Shown: positions 45,278 to 53,702, numbered from the stretch's first letter. The stretch is DNA of 64,000 bases from Paenarthrobacter sp. Z7-10 (GCF_026932795.1 NZ_JADPVH010000010.1:17050-81049); one strand, 5' to 3'. Notes: generated by a model not told the origin, from the sequence alone. Numbers and translations: made by a program.

Positions 45278-45904
45278 TCAAATTACCGGCGCCTCCGGCA
45301 TGTCTCCGGTCCGGATCTGGAGGTGACCACCCCGGGCAGAGCCGCGAAGAACGTTGACACATTGTTGCTCTATTGCGCGCCACGGGGCCGCAGTGATGTC
45401 GGATCCTCCGAGTGCACACGCAAGCCGCGCCGACGGTATCAACCAGCGGGCACCTCCCACCGGATCCTGCAAGTCCACCACCCCCAGGCGGCCGCCTGGT
45501 CCCAGTAATGCCGTCATATTCGCCCAGGCCCGCGTCCAATCCCCCATCAGCGACAGAGAGTACGTTGCCAGAGCGGCATCCGAAGCTGCCGATCCCCCGC
45601 TCTCCTCAATGCGGGCAGCGATCGATCTGGGATCCAGAAGTACCATGTCGGCTTGGACCAGGATGACGTTGTTCCAGCCGCGCGCTGTGGCCCGCCGCCG
45701 CGCCATGTTAAGCATGTCGGCGCTGCGGTCGATGCCGACTATGGTCCCCGACGTGCCGACCCGCTGCTGCAGCAGGGAAAAATTCAGCCCGGTTCCGCAT
45801 CCAACATCCAGCACCTGCTGGCCCGTGCGCGGCGCCAAAGCGGTGATACCGAGCACCCTTCCGGCATGATAGACAGGGTATTCGCCGGACAGCAGGTCAT
45901 ACAA
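45278..45904 (-). CDS. Class I SAM-dependent methyltransferase
   Basis: A UbiE-like methyltransferase of about 208 residues. The SAM site QQVLDVGCGTGLNFSLL (about 29-45) is followed by IVGIDRSADMLNMARRR and LGPGGRLGVVDLQDP. The first usual start codon is the TTG at 45904, which has no ribosome binding site. The upstream in-frame codons encode IGDKYTHFARLYDLLSGEYP, which fits this family's N-terminus, and begin with an AUC preceded by AAGGAG. Translation may therefore start at 45934. It is divergent from the FAD oxidoreductase and upstream of the radical SAM gene; a small molecule or lipid substrate is inferred. Confidence 0.85.
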   Translation of the reverse strand: MYDLLSGEYPVYHAGRVLGITALAPRTGQQVLDVGCGTGLNFSLLQQRVGTSGTIVGIDRSADMLNMARRRATARGWNNVILVQADMVLLDPRSIAARIEESGGSAASDAALATYSLSLMGDWTRAWANMTALLGPGGRLGVVDLQDPVGGARWLIPSARLACALGGSDITAAPWRAIEQQCVNVLRGSARGGHLQIRTGDMPEAPVI

Positions 45905-46018
45905 CCGGGCAAAGTGCGTGTATTTGTCGCCGATGGCGGACTCCTTCGGGATAGTTTCGGAGGCTCAGTTTCGCCGGCCTCAAATCTGGCATTGCCGGTC
46001 GAGCAGGAGGAGTCCATC

Positions 46019-47449
46019 ATGGCAGCCGGGAACAAGATCATTGATTTGCTGGTCGTGGGCGGGGGCACCGCGGGGATCGTGGGGGCCAAAACCGCGGCCG
46101 GCTTCGGCGCGGGCACTGTCCTTGTCGAACGATCCCGCACTGGCGGGGATTGCCTGTGGACAGGCTGCGTGCCCTCCAAAACCCTCCTCGCCGTGGCCGA
46201 ACACGCCAGGACCATGCGTGCCGTCACCGGGCAACCACCGGCATTCAACGCCGTCCAAAAGCGCATATCCGCCGCAATCAACACCATTGAACCCGTCGAT
46301 TCTCCGGCGGCCCTCGACGATGCCGGTGTGCGGGTCATCAAAGGCAACCTGACATTCCGTGCACACGGTGTCGCAGAAGTCAACGGGAGGACCATCCACT
46401 TCCGGCAGGCACTGATCGCTACCGGAGCAGCCCCGGCCGCCCTGCACGTCCCGGGCTTGGCCCCTGGGGTTACCTTCACCTCGGAGACGATCTGGGAGCT
46501 CGACACCCTTCCCGCCCGGCTGGCCATTATTGGTGGCGGTCCTATCGCCTGCGAACTTGGCCAGGCCTTCGCCCAGCTTGGATCGGTGGTGACCATGATC
46601 GCCCGCTCCCGGATCCTGGGCAAGGAAGAACCGGACGCTGCGGCCCTGGTGCGGGTAAGTTTGAAATACGACGGCGTGGCCATCCTGGAGAACACCACGA
46701 TCGCGGACGCCGTGGGCACGGACGCGGGGTGCCGGCTCCGACTGCGCGACGGAAAAGTCGTTGACGCGGACGCAGTCCTGTTGGCTACCGGACGCACACC
46801 CCGAACCGCAGGCCTTGGTCTTCAAAGGGTCGCAGTCACGGTGAACCGGGCCGGTCACGTTGTGACGGATAAGCGGATGAGGACCTCCAACCCACTCATC
46901 TGGGCTGCCGGAGACGTGACCGCAAATCCTCAGTTCACCCATCTGGCCGGTGTTCATGCCAGCGTGGCTGCCTCCAACGCAGTACTCGGACTCAGACGCC
47001 AGGTTAGCGCCACGGTGCCCAGGGTGACATTCACGTCTCCGGAGCTGGCCGCCGTCGGACTCACCACCGCCAATGACGGACCGAAGCATCGCTCCCGGAT
47101 GATAAGCCACATCCACGTCGATCGCGCCGTGACGGAAGACAACACGGTCGGATTTACCCGGCTGATTGTGGACCGCCGCGGAAAGATACTCGGCGGCACA
47201 ATCGTTGGGCCACGGGCGGGAGAATCCCTGGCGGAGCTGACCCTTGCGGTGCAGAACGGAATGACAACCTCTGACCTTGCCGCCACAACGCACCCCTATC
47301 CCACTTACTCGGATGGCGTCTGGAATGCGGCCCTGGCCGATGTCAGGGGACGTCTCGCCTCGCCGGTGGCCCGCCTGGCCATGACCATGCTGGTCTGGTT
47401 CCGGCGCCGTCGGCTGGACACGAGGTCCCCTCACCGCAGCGACCGGTAG
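46019..47449 (+). CDS. MerA-like FAD-dependent pyridine nucleotide-disulfide oxidoreductase
   Basis: A 476-residue flavoprotein. FAD motif LLVVGGGTAGIVGAKTA (residues 10-26), redox pair Cys45/Cys50 in GGDCLWTGCVPSKT, NAD(P) motif LAIIGGGPIACELGQAF, and a C-terminal dimerisation domain ending HPYPTYSDGVWNAAL. It resembles mercuric reductase but lacks the N-terminal HMA domain and the C-terminal vicinal Cys pair that binds Hg(II). The C-terminus is a membrane-like helix with Arg cluster (MTMLVWFRRRR). A GGAGGAG site precedes the ATG. Its 3' end overlaps the convergent CDP-alcohol phosphotransferase gene. A redox role in the lipid-type cluster is inferred. Confidence 0.9.
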   Translation: MAAGNKIIDLLVVGGGTAGIVGAKTAAGFGAGTVLVERSRTGGDCLWTGCVPSKTLLAVAEHARTMRAVTGQPPAFNAVQKRISAAINTIEPVDSPAALDDAGVRVIKGNLTFRAHGVAEVNGRTIHFRQALIATGAAPAALHVPGLAPGVTFTSETIWELDTLPARLAIIGGGPIACELGQAFAQLGSVVTMIARSRILGKEEPDAAALVRVSLKYDGVAILENTTIADAVGTDAGCRLRLRDGKVVDADAVLLATGRTPRTAGLGLQRVAVTVNRAGHVVTDKRMRTSNPLIWAAGDVTANPQFTHLAGVHASVAASNAVLGLRRQVSATVPRVTFTSPELAAVGLTTANDGPKHRSRMISHIHVDRAVTEDNTVGFTRLIVDRRGKILGGTIVGPRAGESLAELTLAVQNGMTTSDLAATTHPYPTYSDGVWNAALADVRGRLASPVARLAMTMLVWFRRRRLDTRSPHRSDR

Positions 47450-48057
47450 CCCACGATGATCCGCTGGGCGCCGCTGACCATAACCAGCAGCGCCCAGACG
47501 GATGCGATTTCCCATGCAGCGCCCGGGAAGATCAGCCAAAGACTATGCACGGCCACCGTCTCGGCACCTTCAGCGAGGCCGCCCAGGAAGGAAAGGGTTC
47601 GGCCATCCCGGAGCTGGCGTCCTGTTTTCTCCGCGATGGATGAAAAAGCCAAAAATGCTGTGCCGTTGATGTAATAGGAGAAAAGGACCAGCAGGAACGG
47701 CAGCCACGGGGCATCAAACGCGGTCGTCGCGCCTATACCAACACCGACAACCGTTGCGCCGTAGACGATGAAATCGGCACAGATGTCCCAGAATCCGCCC
47801 TGACCGGTATCTTGGACGCCTGCCTCGTGGTTCCGGCGTCGAGCCAGCGGGCCGTCGAGGCCATCGGCGAGGCGGCACATCAACCAACCCGCCAGAGCGG
47901 GCAGCCACCACTGCCCCGCCGCAAGGGCAGCGCTGAGGAGGCCAAGGACCAAGTTCAGTCCGGTCAGACGATTAGGAGTGATCAAGGGGCGGTCGAGCCA
48001 GCGAGCCGCCCGGGCCAACGCAGGTTCGGCAGCGATCCGCAACCGGGCGTCAAACAT
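47431..48057 (-). CDS. CDP-alcohol phosphatidyltransferase family protein (atypical motif)
   Basis: A 208-residue membrane enzyme with about six helices. The family motif is D65-x2-D68-G69-x2-A72-R73, then G87-x3-D91-x3-D95. All four Asp residues are present, but 13 residues separate Arg73 from Gly87 instead of the usual eight. It should transfer a phospho-alcohol from a CDP-alcohol to an acceptor alcohol. The ATG at 48057 overlaps the TVP38 stop and has GGGGAG upstream; the frame reaches 48096. Coupling to the TVP38 gene suggests a joint membrane function. Confidence 0.85.
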   Translation of the reverse strand: MFDARLRIAAEPALARAARWLDRPLITPNRLTGLNLVLGLLSAALAAGQWWLPALAGWLMCRLADGLDGPLARRRNHEAGVQDTGQGGFWDICADFIVYGATVVGVGIGATTAFDAPWLPFLLVLFSYYINGTAFLAFSSIAEKTGRQLRDGRTLSFLGGLAEGAETVAVHSLWLIFPGAAWEIASVWALLVMVSGAQRIIVGYRSLR

Positions 48058-48721
48058 CGGTGGACTCCCCTGTCCGGCGTCGTTGAACAGCGACAACCAC
48101 CCCCGCCAGAGTGAGCACGCCGAGCGTACCTAGGGCCACATCAAGCTCCCAGCCTGGCTGCAGGCCAAACGCACCCAGCGTCACGAAACTCACAGTCCCG
48201 GGAAGGATCCCAATAGCGGTGCCCAGGAAGTATGGCCACCAGCGGATGGAAGTCAGCCCAGCGGCATAATTGATCGCCGTGAACGGCAGGACTGGAACGA
48301 GCCGGACACCAATCACGGCCACCAGTCCGCGCCGCCGCAGCAGTCGATCGACTTTTTCGACCCGTGCCCCGGTGAACTTCTCCACAGCCTCCCGGCCCAG
48401 CCAACGGCCCAGCCAGAAGGCAGCAGCCGCTCCCAGGATCGCGGCCGAAAAGACGATGGCCAGCCCGCCGGCCAACCCAAATACCAGCCCGGCTGCGACT
48501 GATAAGACACTTTTCGGCACCGGCGCCAAAGTCAGGATGGCGTAACTCAATATGAAGGCCACAGGTCCCCACCAGCCGCTGGTGCCAAAGCGGCCACGGA
48601 TTTCCGTGACCGAAGGCAGCGGAAACACCAGAGCGATCACGGTTACGGCAGCCACCACAACCAGCAGAATCGCGACACGAAAGATCAGCTGTCGCCCGCT
48701 TAGCCCACTACCACCCGTCAC
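48050..48721 (-). CDS. TVP38/TMEM64 (DedA-like, VTT domain) membrane protein
   Basis: A 223-residue protein with about six hydrophobic segments. The VTT/SNARE-associated domain is visible as PVPKSVLSVAAGLVFG (re-entrant loop), LGAAAAFWLGRWLGREAVEKF and RLVPVLPFTAINYAAGLT, the last with the conserved Arg-Pro block. Members of this superfamily act as lipid scramblases or flippases, which fits the two CDP-alcohol phosphotransferase genes on either side. The start at 48721 is 414 bases from the next upstream gene. Confidence 0.9.
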   Translation of the reverse strand: MTGGSGLSGRQLIFRVAILLVVVAAVTVIALVFPLPSVTEIRGRFGTSGWWGPVAFILSYAILTLAPVPKSVLSVAAGLVFGLAGGLAIVFSAAILGAAAAFWLGRWLGREAVEKFTGARVEKVDRLLRRRGLVAVIGVRLVPVLPFTAINYAAGLTSIRWWPYFLGTAIGILPGTVSFVTLGAFGLQPGWELDVALGTLGVLTLAGVVVAVQRRRTGESTDV

Positions 48722-49135
48722 AGGGCATCCCGGACAGGGCGCGCTCGCGCTCGGATCCCGTGCCTGCTGATTCCGCTGTCAACTCCCACCGCGTCAATGC
48801 CTTTCACGGTCCCTCCCTGCACACCTCGAGCCATCGGGGTCTCCGCCTGACGGCCGACCTTCGTGTGTTGAGCTCTGACCCACCCTACGGGCAATCTGCT
48901 CCTTGGTTCTGCGATCCGGCACACAATCGCCGAGCGTCCGCCGGCATAGCCAACATGGGCGGGACGGCCGGGATGGCCGGGATGGCCGGGATAGGCGGAC
49001 GAACATTTCCTGGTTCGGACGCCTTCGGAGGCTATCATCATCAGGCCGAACGACCACCGCGACCCGGAAACACCAAACATGACCTTTCCCGCGTGGACAG
49101 ACCGGCGAGCGGTTCAATACGCGTTGCACGCCGCG
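48722..49135. other. 414-base gap with short GGCCGGGAT repeats
   Basis: Between the TVP38 gene and the second CDP-alcohol phosphotransferase gene no convincing gene is seen on either strand. The open frames found encode Gly/Pro/His-rich low-complexity sequence. Three 9-base GGCCGGGAT-type repeats lie at about 48968-48999. Confidence 0.5.
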
Positions 49136-49861
49136 TCAGGTGTTGCGGCCGGCGCCGTTGCGGCAGAACAGGCGTCGAACGGCGCTGGCACCGATGAGCA
49201 CCTCTATCGCTGCGGACGGGCGCAGCCAGCGTGACCGGTGTATGTCAACCATTCGGCCTGTCGCGAAGCTCCGTGCGGCGATGCACCCAAGCGGTACCGC
49301 CCAGGCGAAGAAGGTGAGCAACTTTTCCCGGCGGCTCGTTTCGTGCTGAAACATGAACCACGTCCAAAAAGCGGTATCCGCAAGAAAATCGGCGTGCTGA
49401 CCGAAGAGTGTTACGGCACCGAGTTTTCGAGCGATCCTGCCATCGGCCCAGTCGCTGGCAAGCGCCAGAACCGGAATCCAGCGCCCTAGTCTGTCTTCGA
49501 GAACAGGGAGATTCGCCCGAATCAGGGTCACCGTGTCGGCCCAGCCAAGATTCTGTTGCGCGTCCAGCAAGCCGAGGTGGCTCCCGGCGAGAGCCCAGCT
49601 CAGCGCGACCCAGGTGCCGTGCCGCCTGTCCGCGGCAAGCCCTATCGCCAGGTGCAACGCGGTGACTTGCAGGAAGGGGCCCGGGCGCGCACGAGCTTGG
49701 CTGAACGATCGAAGTGCAGCAGCTTCGAGGAACTCACCCCACGCTCCGGGTTGCCATTGTTTCTGCCAGAGAACTCCGAGCAGCATGTTGGTTGCATCCC
49801 GACTACTGGCAGCATTCAAACTGCCGCGTGGCGCCAACAGGGAATTCTGAGCCATAGGCAT
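49136..49861 (-). CDS. CDP-alcohol phosphatidyltransferase family protein
   Basis: A protein of about 241 residues with a perfect catalytic motif: SDWADGRIARKLGAVTLFG followed by QHADFLADTAFW, i.e. D-x2-DG-x2-AR-x8-G-x3-D-x3-D. The N-terminal 80 residues are unlike phosphatidylglycerophosphate or phosphatidylinositol phosphate synthases and contain helical, less hydrophobic sequence. The head-group alcohol is unknown. GGGAG precedes the ATG at 49861. It is the second such enzyme within 2 kb and probably acts in the same pathway as the gene at 47431. Confidence 0.88.
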   Translation of the reverse strand: MPMAQNSLLAPRGSLNAASSRDATNMLLGVLWQKQWQPGAWGEFLEAAALRSFSQARARPGPFLQVTALHLAIGLAADRRHGTWVALSWALAGSHLGLLDAQQNLGWADTVTLIRANLPVLEDRLGRWIPVLALASDWADGRIARKLGAVTLFGQHADFLADTAFWTWFMFQHETSRREKLLTFFAWAVPLGCIAARSFATGRMVDIHRSRWLRPSAAIEVLIGASAVRRLFCRNGAGRNT

Positions 49862-49950
49862 GCGTGTTTCTCCCACATCTGAGCTAACTGGGCATCGTCG
49901 TGATTAATGCCCAACCGAGTCCCCGGCCACGCCGCGGTGTCCCGATCAGT

Positions 49951-50772
49951 TCACAGGTGGTCAAGGATCGCCCGTGCGACTGTGGCCGGTGAATCCTCGG
50001 TGGGGATGTGTTTTCCATCCACTTCGACAAGGTCAGACCCCGGGATTTCCTTTACGTAACGGCGCGCAAAACTGACCTTCTGGAAATCGTCGTCGCGGCC
50101 CCAAACGAGGCGGGTCGGTATGTTTTCCCGCTGCAGCAGCGGCACAAGATCCATAGTGAATCGGGCGTCCGCTGCCGCCGCCATGGCCATCCACGATCGT
50201 TGCCGCGTCGGGGAGCTCCATGGCGACAAGTATTGGGAGAGTTCGTCCTCATTCAGCGTGCGTTTGACTGCTCCCCGGGTCGAGAGCTCACGGGCGTCGA
50301 GAAACTCCCGGACCGTGGTGGCCGCCCGAATTTCCGGGTCGCGGAACCGCTCCACCGCGGGAACCGGCCAGGAATCGAACATCACCGAATTCATCAGGAC
50401 GAGCCTTCGCACGCGCCCGCTGGTTGCCGCGATCTGCTGAGCTATGCCACCGCCGATATCATGCCCGGCGAGATCGAAGCTGTCCAATCCGAGGGCATCT
50501 GCCGCGGCGAGAACCGTCGTGGCCAAGGCCGGCACAGTAGCGCCGGCGAGGTCCAGTTCGCCGCCGCTTCGCCCGAAGCCAGGGAGATCCAAGGCGAAGC
50601 ACCGCCTGTTGGTGCCCAGCTCAGGCATGATCGGCAGCCAGACGCGGCTCCAGAACGTCCCGTGCAGCAACAACAGCGGTGGCGCCTGGTCATCGCCGCT
50701 GCGCAGATAGGAGATGTCTGTCCCGGCAACTTGTAGTTGTTTACGCTCGACTGGCGCTGCGGTTGCATTCAT
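49951..50772 (-). CDS. Alpha/beta hydrolase (haloalkane-dehalogenase-like, Asp nucleophile)
   Basis: A 273-residue alpha/beta hydrolase. The oxyanion region is LLLLHGTFWSRVW and the nucleophile elbow is LAGHDIGGGIAQQ, where the nucleophile is Asp, not Ser, as in haloalkane dehalogenases and epoxide hydrolases. The catalytic acid is in LVWGRDDDF and the His in EVDGKHIPTEDSP. Epoxide or halide substrates are possible. It is the first or second gene of the minus-strand run that includes the CDP-alcohol phosphotransferase at 49136. Confidence 0.88.
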   Translation of the reverse strand: MNATAAPVERKQLQVAGTDISYLRSGDDQAPPLLLLHGTFWSRVWLPIMPELGTNRRCFALDLPGFGRSGGELDLAGATVPALATTVLAAADALGLDSFDLAGHDIGGGIAQQIAATSGRVRRLVLMNSVMFDSWPVPAVERFRDPEIRAATTVREFLDARELSTRGAVKRTLNEDELSQYLSPWSSPTRQRSWMAMAAAADARFTMDLVPLLQRENIPTRLVWGRDDDFQKVSFARRYVKEIPGSDLVEVDGKHIPTEDSPATVARAILDHL

Positions 50773-50851
50773 GGTCTTAGCCCTCCGATTTGTCCGCGCA
50801 AGCCCTCACGGCGCGGTGCTTAGGCAACACCGGTTTCAGGCGTCGCCGTCC

Positions 50852-51376
50852 TCAGGCCGCGCCGCGGGCCGGGTAGGCGTGGTCATAGGCATAGCGTACC
50901 CCGGCCAGAACGTCGTCCAAGGACGGACGGCCAAAGGGCATGGTCGCCGTGCTGGACCAGAACAGTGTCCCGTCATCATCCAGGATGAAGATGCCAGGTT
51001 CGTTGAACAGTTCGGGCTCGCCATCCTTAATCGCCCGCGACAGGTTCAGGCCCCAGAACCGGGCGGATTCTTCGCTCAGACCATGGGCAACGGGGAGGTT
51101 GGCCAGGTGCCACTGCTCCACGACGCTTTTGCTGCGATCCCCGGTTTCCATGCTGACCGCCACGACCCGGCCGATCCCTGCGCTCTTGAGGTCCTCAATC
51201 CGCCTGTCGATCTCGCTCAACTGTTTGCGGCAGATCGGGCAGTGCAGACCCCGGTAGAAGACGATCATGCTGAAGCGGCCACCGTCTCCGGTACCGAGGT
51301 CCAGGTCAGCGGTGGTTCCCGTTCCAACCAGTTCAAGGGAAAGATCGGGTGCGGACTGTGTAGGAAGTAACGTCAT
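50852..51376 (-). CDS. Peroxiredoxin-like (AhpC/TSA) protein
   Basis: A 174-residue thioredoxin-fold protein. The active site is YRGLHCPICRKQLSEI with Cys in a CxxC arrangement, followed by VVAVSMETGD and a C-terminal GIFILDDDGTLFWSS. This matches the redoxin family of peroxiredoxin-like proteins rather than classical AhpC. The ATG at 51376 is preferred; the frame continues to 51469 with unconserved residues. It probably reduces organic peroxides or acts as a thiol oxidoreductase for the adjacent genes. Confidence 0.87.
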   Translation of the reverse strand: MTLLPTQSAPDLSLELVGTGTTADLDLGTGDGGRFSMIVFYRGLHCPICRKQLSEIDRRIEDLKSAGIGRVVAVSMETGDRSKSVVEQWHLANLPVAHGLSEESARFWGLNLSRAIKDGEPELFNEPGIFILDDDGTLFWSSTATMPFGRPSLDDVLAGVRYAYDHAYPARGAA

Positions 51377-51479
51377 ATTGGCCACAACAAGACGCTGCTT
51401 CCGACAATTCCCAGTGGCACCCGGTTCGTTCCGTGAATCGGCGGTCCGCTGAACAAGCCGAACGCTCAAGCTCTACTCC

Positions 51480-52244
51480 TTCGGCTTAGTCCGTCTCCTT
51501 TGCATTGGACGTCCCGTGCAAAAGAGCGCGAAGCATGAACCGGTCGAAGTGGCTGTCGGGATTGTCAACGGGTTCGACGACGGCGTCACCTGGTCCTTCG
51601 ACGAACACGTCGAAGTCGACGCCGTGCACGAGCAGATCGACGGCCGCGGCTTGGCCGATGGACTCGTCGAAGCCGAACCGTCCCTTATGGAAGATGTCTA
51701 CTTCGGCGCCGCAGCAGCCCTGGCGTGGACGTGCTTCTGGCAACGGACGTCATGGATTTCTGGGGATACGGCACCTGTCCCACTACCTGCAACGGCAGGT
51801 TCACCACCAAGGGCGAAGACGTTCACGTGCTGTTTGAAAATCTGGAACTCAGGCGAACCGCCACTGCCGGCGGAACCCCACGCGGAATGCCGGACGTCTA
51901 AATCGGCCGACTGCCGCCGACCGCACGGCACTTCCTCACCCAACGGATCCGGCTGGCCTACGATTACTTCGCCCAACCGCGGCGACTCCTGCTGGAACTG
52001 TCGATAATTCCCCCTGCTTGTGCTGTATTACGGCGACGGAACACCCAAGCTCGTCGGCTTTCGGACGTGACAGTGTCCCTTCCAGCCCTATGTTCGCGTG
52101 TCAGCGCTTTGACGCGCCGCAAAAGGATAACCCTCCCCAACCGGGGAAAGACGACCATCGCGCCCTAAGCGGAGAGAGAGAGCCGGCACAGGAACAGGCC
52201 CGGCCAACGTCTCGCCCAGCTGTATTCCGGCAGCCAATATACGC
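51480..52244. pseudogene. Region of disrupted or unrecognised reading frames
   Basis: No intact family is recognisable. On the plus strand an open stretch at about 51516-51720 (acidic, VNGFDDGVTWSFDEHVEVDA) is followed in a shifted frame by VDVLLATDVMDFWGYGTCPT and later residues up to a TAA at about 51902. A further short stretch in the same frame ends near 52008. Codon use looks coding in these pieces, so a frameshifted or decayed gene is plausible. The minus-strand frames at 51486-51743 and 51698-51976 overlap it and may be shadows. Confidence 0.3.
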
Positions 52245-52619
52245 TTACTCCGTTTGGGACTCGGCCGACGCGCTGGGCTGCTGTTCCTTCCCCTGCCACG
52301 GCCACCTGCCGGTGATTTCCAGTTCGAGTGACCAGCTCAGGAAGGTGCGGATGAGCACGATCAGGGCCAGTACTGCCACACTCTGCAGGCTCGGACTGAC
52401 GGCGACGGTGCGAATGATGTCCGCCGCGACCAGCAGTTCCAGACCGAGCAGAATTGAGCGGCCAAGGAACCGGCGGAACCTTCCGTACACTCCGGCCTGT
52501 CGACGCACAAGTCTGGGTATGGCCAGGATCGCTGCCAGCACCGCACCAGCCACGACGGCGGCAACGCCCGCCGCATCGATGACTCGGCCGGCAACCTCAA
52601 CCGCAGCTTGGAAATCCAT
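52245..52619 (-). CDS. DUF1622 domain-containing membrane protein
   Basis: A 124-residue protein with three membrane segments. The conserved DUF1622 blocks are FRRFLGRSILLGLELLVAAD and IIRTVAVSPSLQSVAVLALI, followed by RTFLSWSLELEITGRWPW. The ATG at 52619 begins at the amphipathic MDFQAAVEVAG segment; the frame extends to 52673. The function of the family is unknown. It stands alone between a disrupted region and the cupin gene. Confidence 0.88.
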   Translation of the reverse strand: MDFQAAVEVAGRVIDAAGVAAVVAGAVLAAILAIPRLVRRQAGVYGRFRRFLGRSILLGLELLVAADIIRTVAVSPSLQSVAVLALIVLIRTFLSWSLELEITGRWPWQGKEQQPSASAESQTE

Positions 52620-52898
52620 GCTCACCACGGTAGCCTGCAGTCCCTCTGGTGCACCAGCACCCGCCTGTGACACGCAAGACGACCTCGTGGGTCCATTCGC
52701 CCGAGGCCAACGACTTGTTCACCTACGGATCATTCACCCTTGCCCAATGCCACTGGCTCTCGGCAGCGCTTCCCGGAGGACGAAGACCGCTCCGGCGAGT
52801 AACAGAATGGCGGGCTGTCCAATGAGGAGGTCACGAATCGGCCCGGAGAGGCAGCCCGTAAATCGAACGGCAATCAGCTGTGTGTAACAAAAAGCCGA

Positions 52899-53279
52899 TC
52901 AGCCTGCCGGGAGCTGCCGTTCAATGGAGACACTTCTATCCGACTGTACTGACCCCGTATGCGCCGTGGTCACCGTCTCGATCAGCACGATGCCAACCTC
53001 CTCCTCGGCCAAGGGATTGTGGTGCATCCCCTTTGGCACGACGAAGAACTGGCCCGGATCCAGCGACACTTCTCGAGCCCCCTCGAGCTGGATTTTGAGG
53101 CGCCCGTAGATAACGAGGAACATTTCGTCCTCGTCGTCGTGCGCGTGCCACACCAGCTCGCCAAGGAGCTTGGCCACCTTAACGTATTGATCGTTGACCC
53201 GCCCTACTATACGAGGAGTCCAATGGTCTTCAACCAGCTCCAATGCCTCGGTGATACTGGCGGGATCCATAATCCGCAT
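52899..53279 (-). CDS. Cupin domain-containing protein
   Basis: A 126-residue single cupin. Metal-binding motif 1 is LVWHAHDDEDEMFLVIYGRL (two His and a Glu) and motif 2 is DPGQFFVVPKGMHHNPLAEE. The C-terminal 20 residues are unstructured. No substrate can be read. It is divergent from the copper-regulated promoter downstream. The 225 bases between it and the DUF1622 gene hold no gene. Confidence 0.9.
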   Translation of the reverse strand: MRIMDPASITEALELVEDHWTPRIVGRVNDQYVKVAKLLGELVWHAHDDEDEMFLVIYGRLKIQLEGAREVSLDPGQFFVVPKGMHHNPLAEEEVGIVLIETVTTAHTGSVQSDRSVSIERQLPAG

Positions 53280-53407
53280 GGGCCAAGTTTAATCACTAAC
53301 TGGCGGACACTCAGGAAGTCGGTGGATGGCGCCGAGTTGGAATCGCCAGGAAGCGGTCTCGTTGTCGTTTGTCGGCCCTGTGCCCTGGTCGGCAAGGTCA
53401 CGGCACC

Positions 53408-53435
53408 TTGACCCAATACCCCCGAGGGGTATAGA
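53408..53435 (+). promoter_or_regulatory. Promoter with a CsoR-type copper operator in its spacer
   Basis: A TTGACC -35 (53408-53413) and a TATAGA -10 (53430-53435) are 16 bases apart. The palindrome ATACCCC, CGA, GGGGTAT (53416-53432) fills the spacer and the first bases of the -10. This is the TACCCC-N-GGGGTA pattern known for CsoR repressors. Bound repressor would block RNA polymerase; Cu(I) would release it. Confidence 0.88.
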
Positions 53436-53459
53436 TTCCCTTCAGTGGAAGGAAGCATT

Positions 53460-53654
53460 ATGAGCATTGACATTCTGACCCAGGTGGCGGCGATCAACAA
53501 GACCCTGCACGCAGTCAGCCTCGGCCTGATCGAGGACCACATCGCCCACTGTGTCGTCGGGGCGGCGCACGAGTCTGAGGCGACCGGTGACCCCGCGATC
53601 GTCCAGGCGAAAGTCAAGGAAGCCAGCGACGCCATCGGCCGACTGCTGCGCTAA
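53460..53654 (+). CDS. N-terminally truncated CsoR-family metal-sensing repressor
   Basis: A 64-residue protein matching only the C-terminal two thirds of CsoR (DUF156). It begins at SIDILTQVAAINKTLHAVSL and includes EDHIAHCVVGAA, with the His and second Cys ligands. About 25 N-terminal residues of the usual protein, including the first Cu(I)-ligand Cys (here Ser2) and the first helix with its DNA-contacting basic residues, are absent. No frame upstream encodes them. AAGGAAGC precedes the ATG; a GTG at 53445 would add five residues. It lies directly behind the copper operator. Confidence 0.8.
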   Translation: MSIDILTQVAAINKTLHAVSLGLIEDHIAHCVVGAAHESEATGDPAIVQAKVKEASDAIGRLLR

Positions 53655-53702
53655 AGCCCCACTGTCATGGGCGCCACAGACCAACGAGTAAGGAACCGGA
53701 AC

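Noticed and set aside
46019..47449. Mercuric reductase (merA) as part of a mercury resistance operon
   Set aside because: The active-site Cys pair is present, but the C-terminal vicinal Cys pair and HMA domain are absent, and there is no merR, merB, merT or merP gene nearby.
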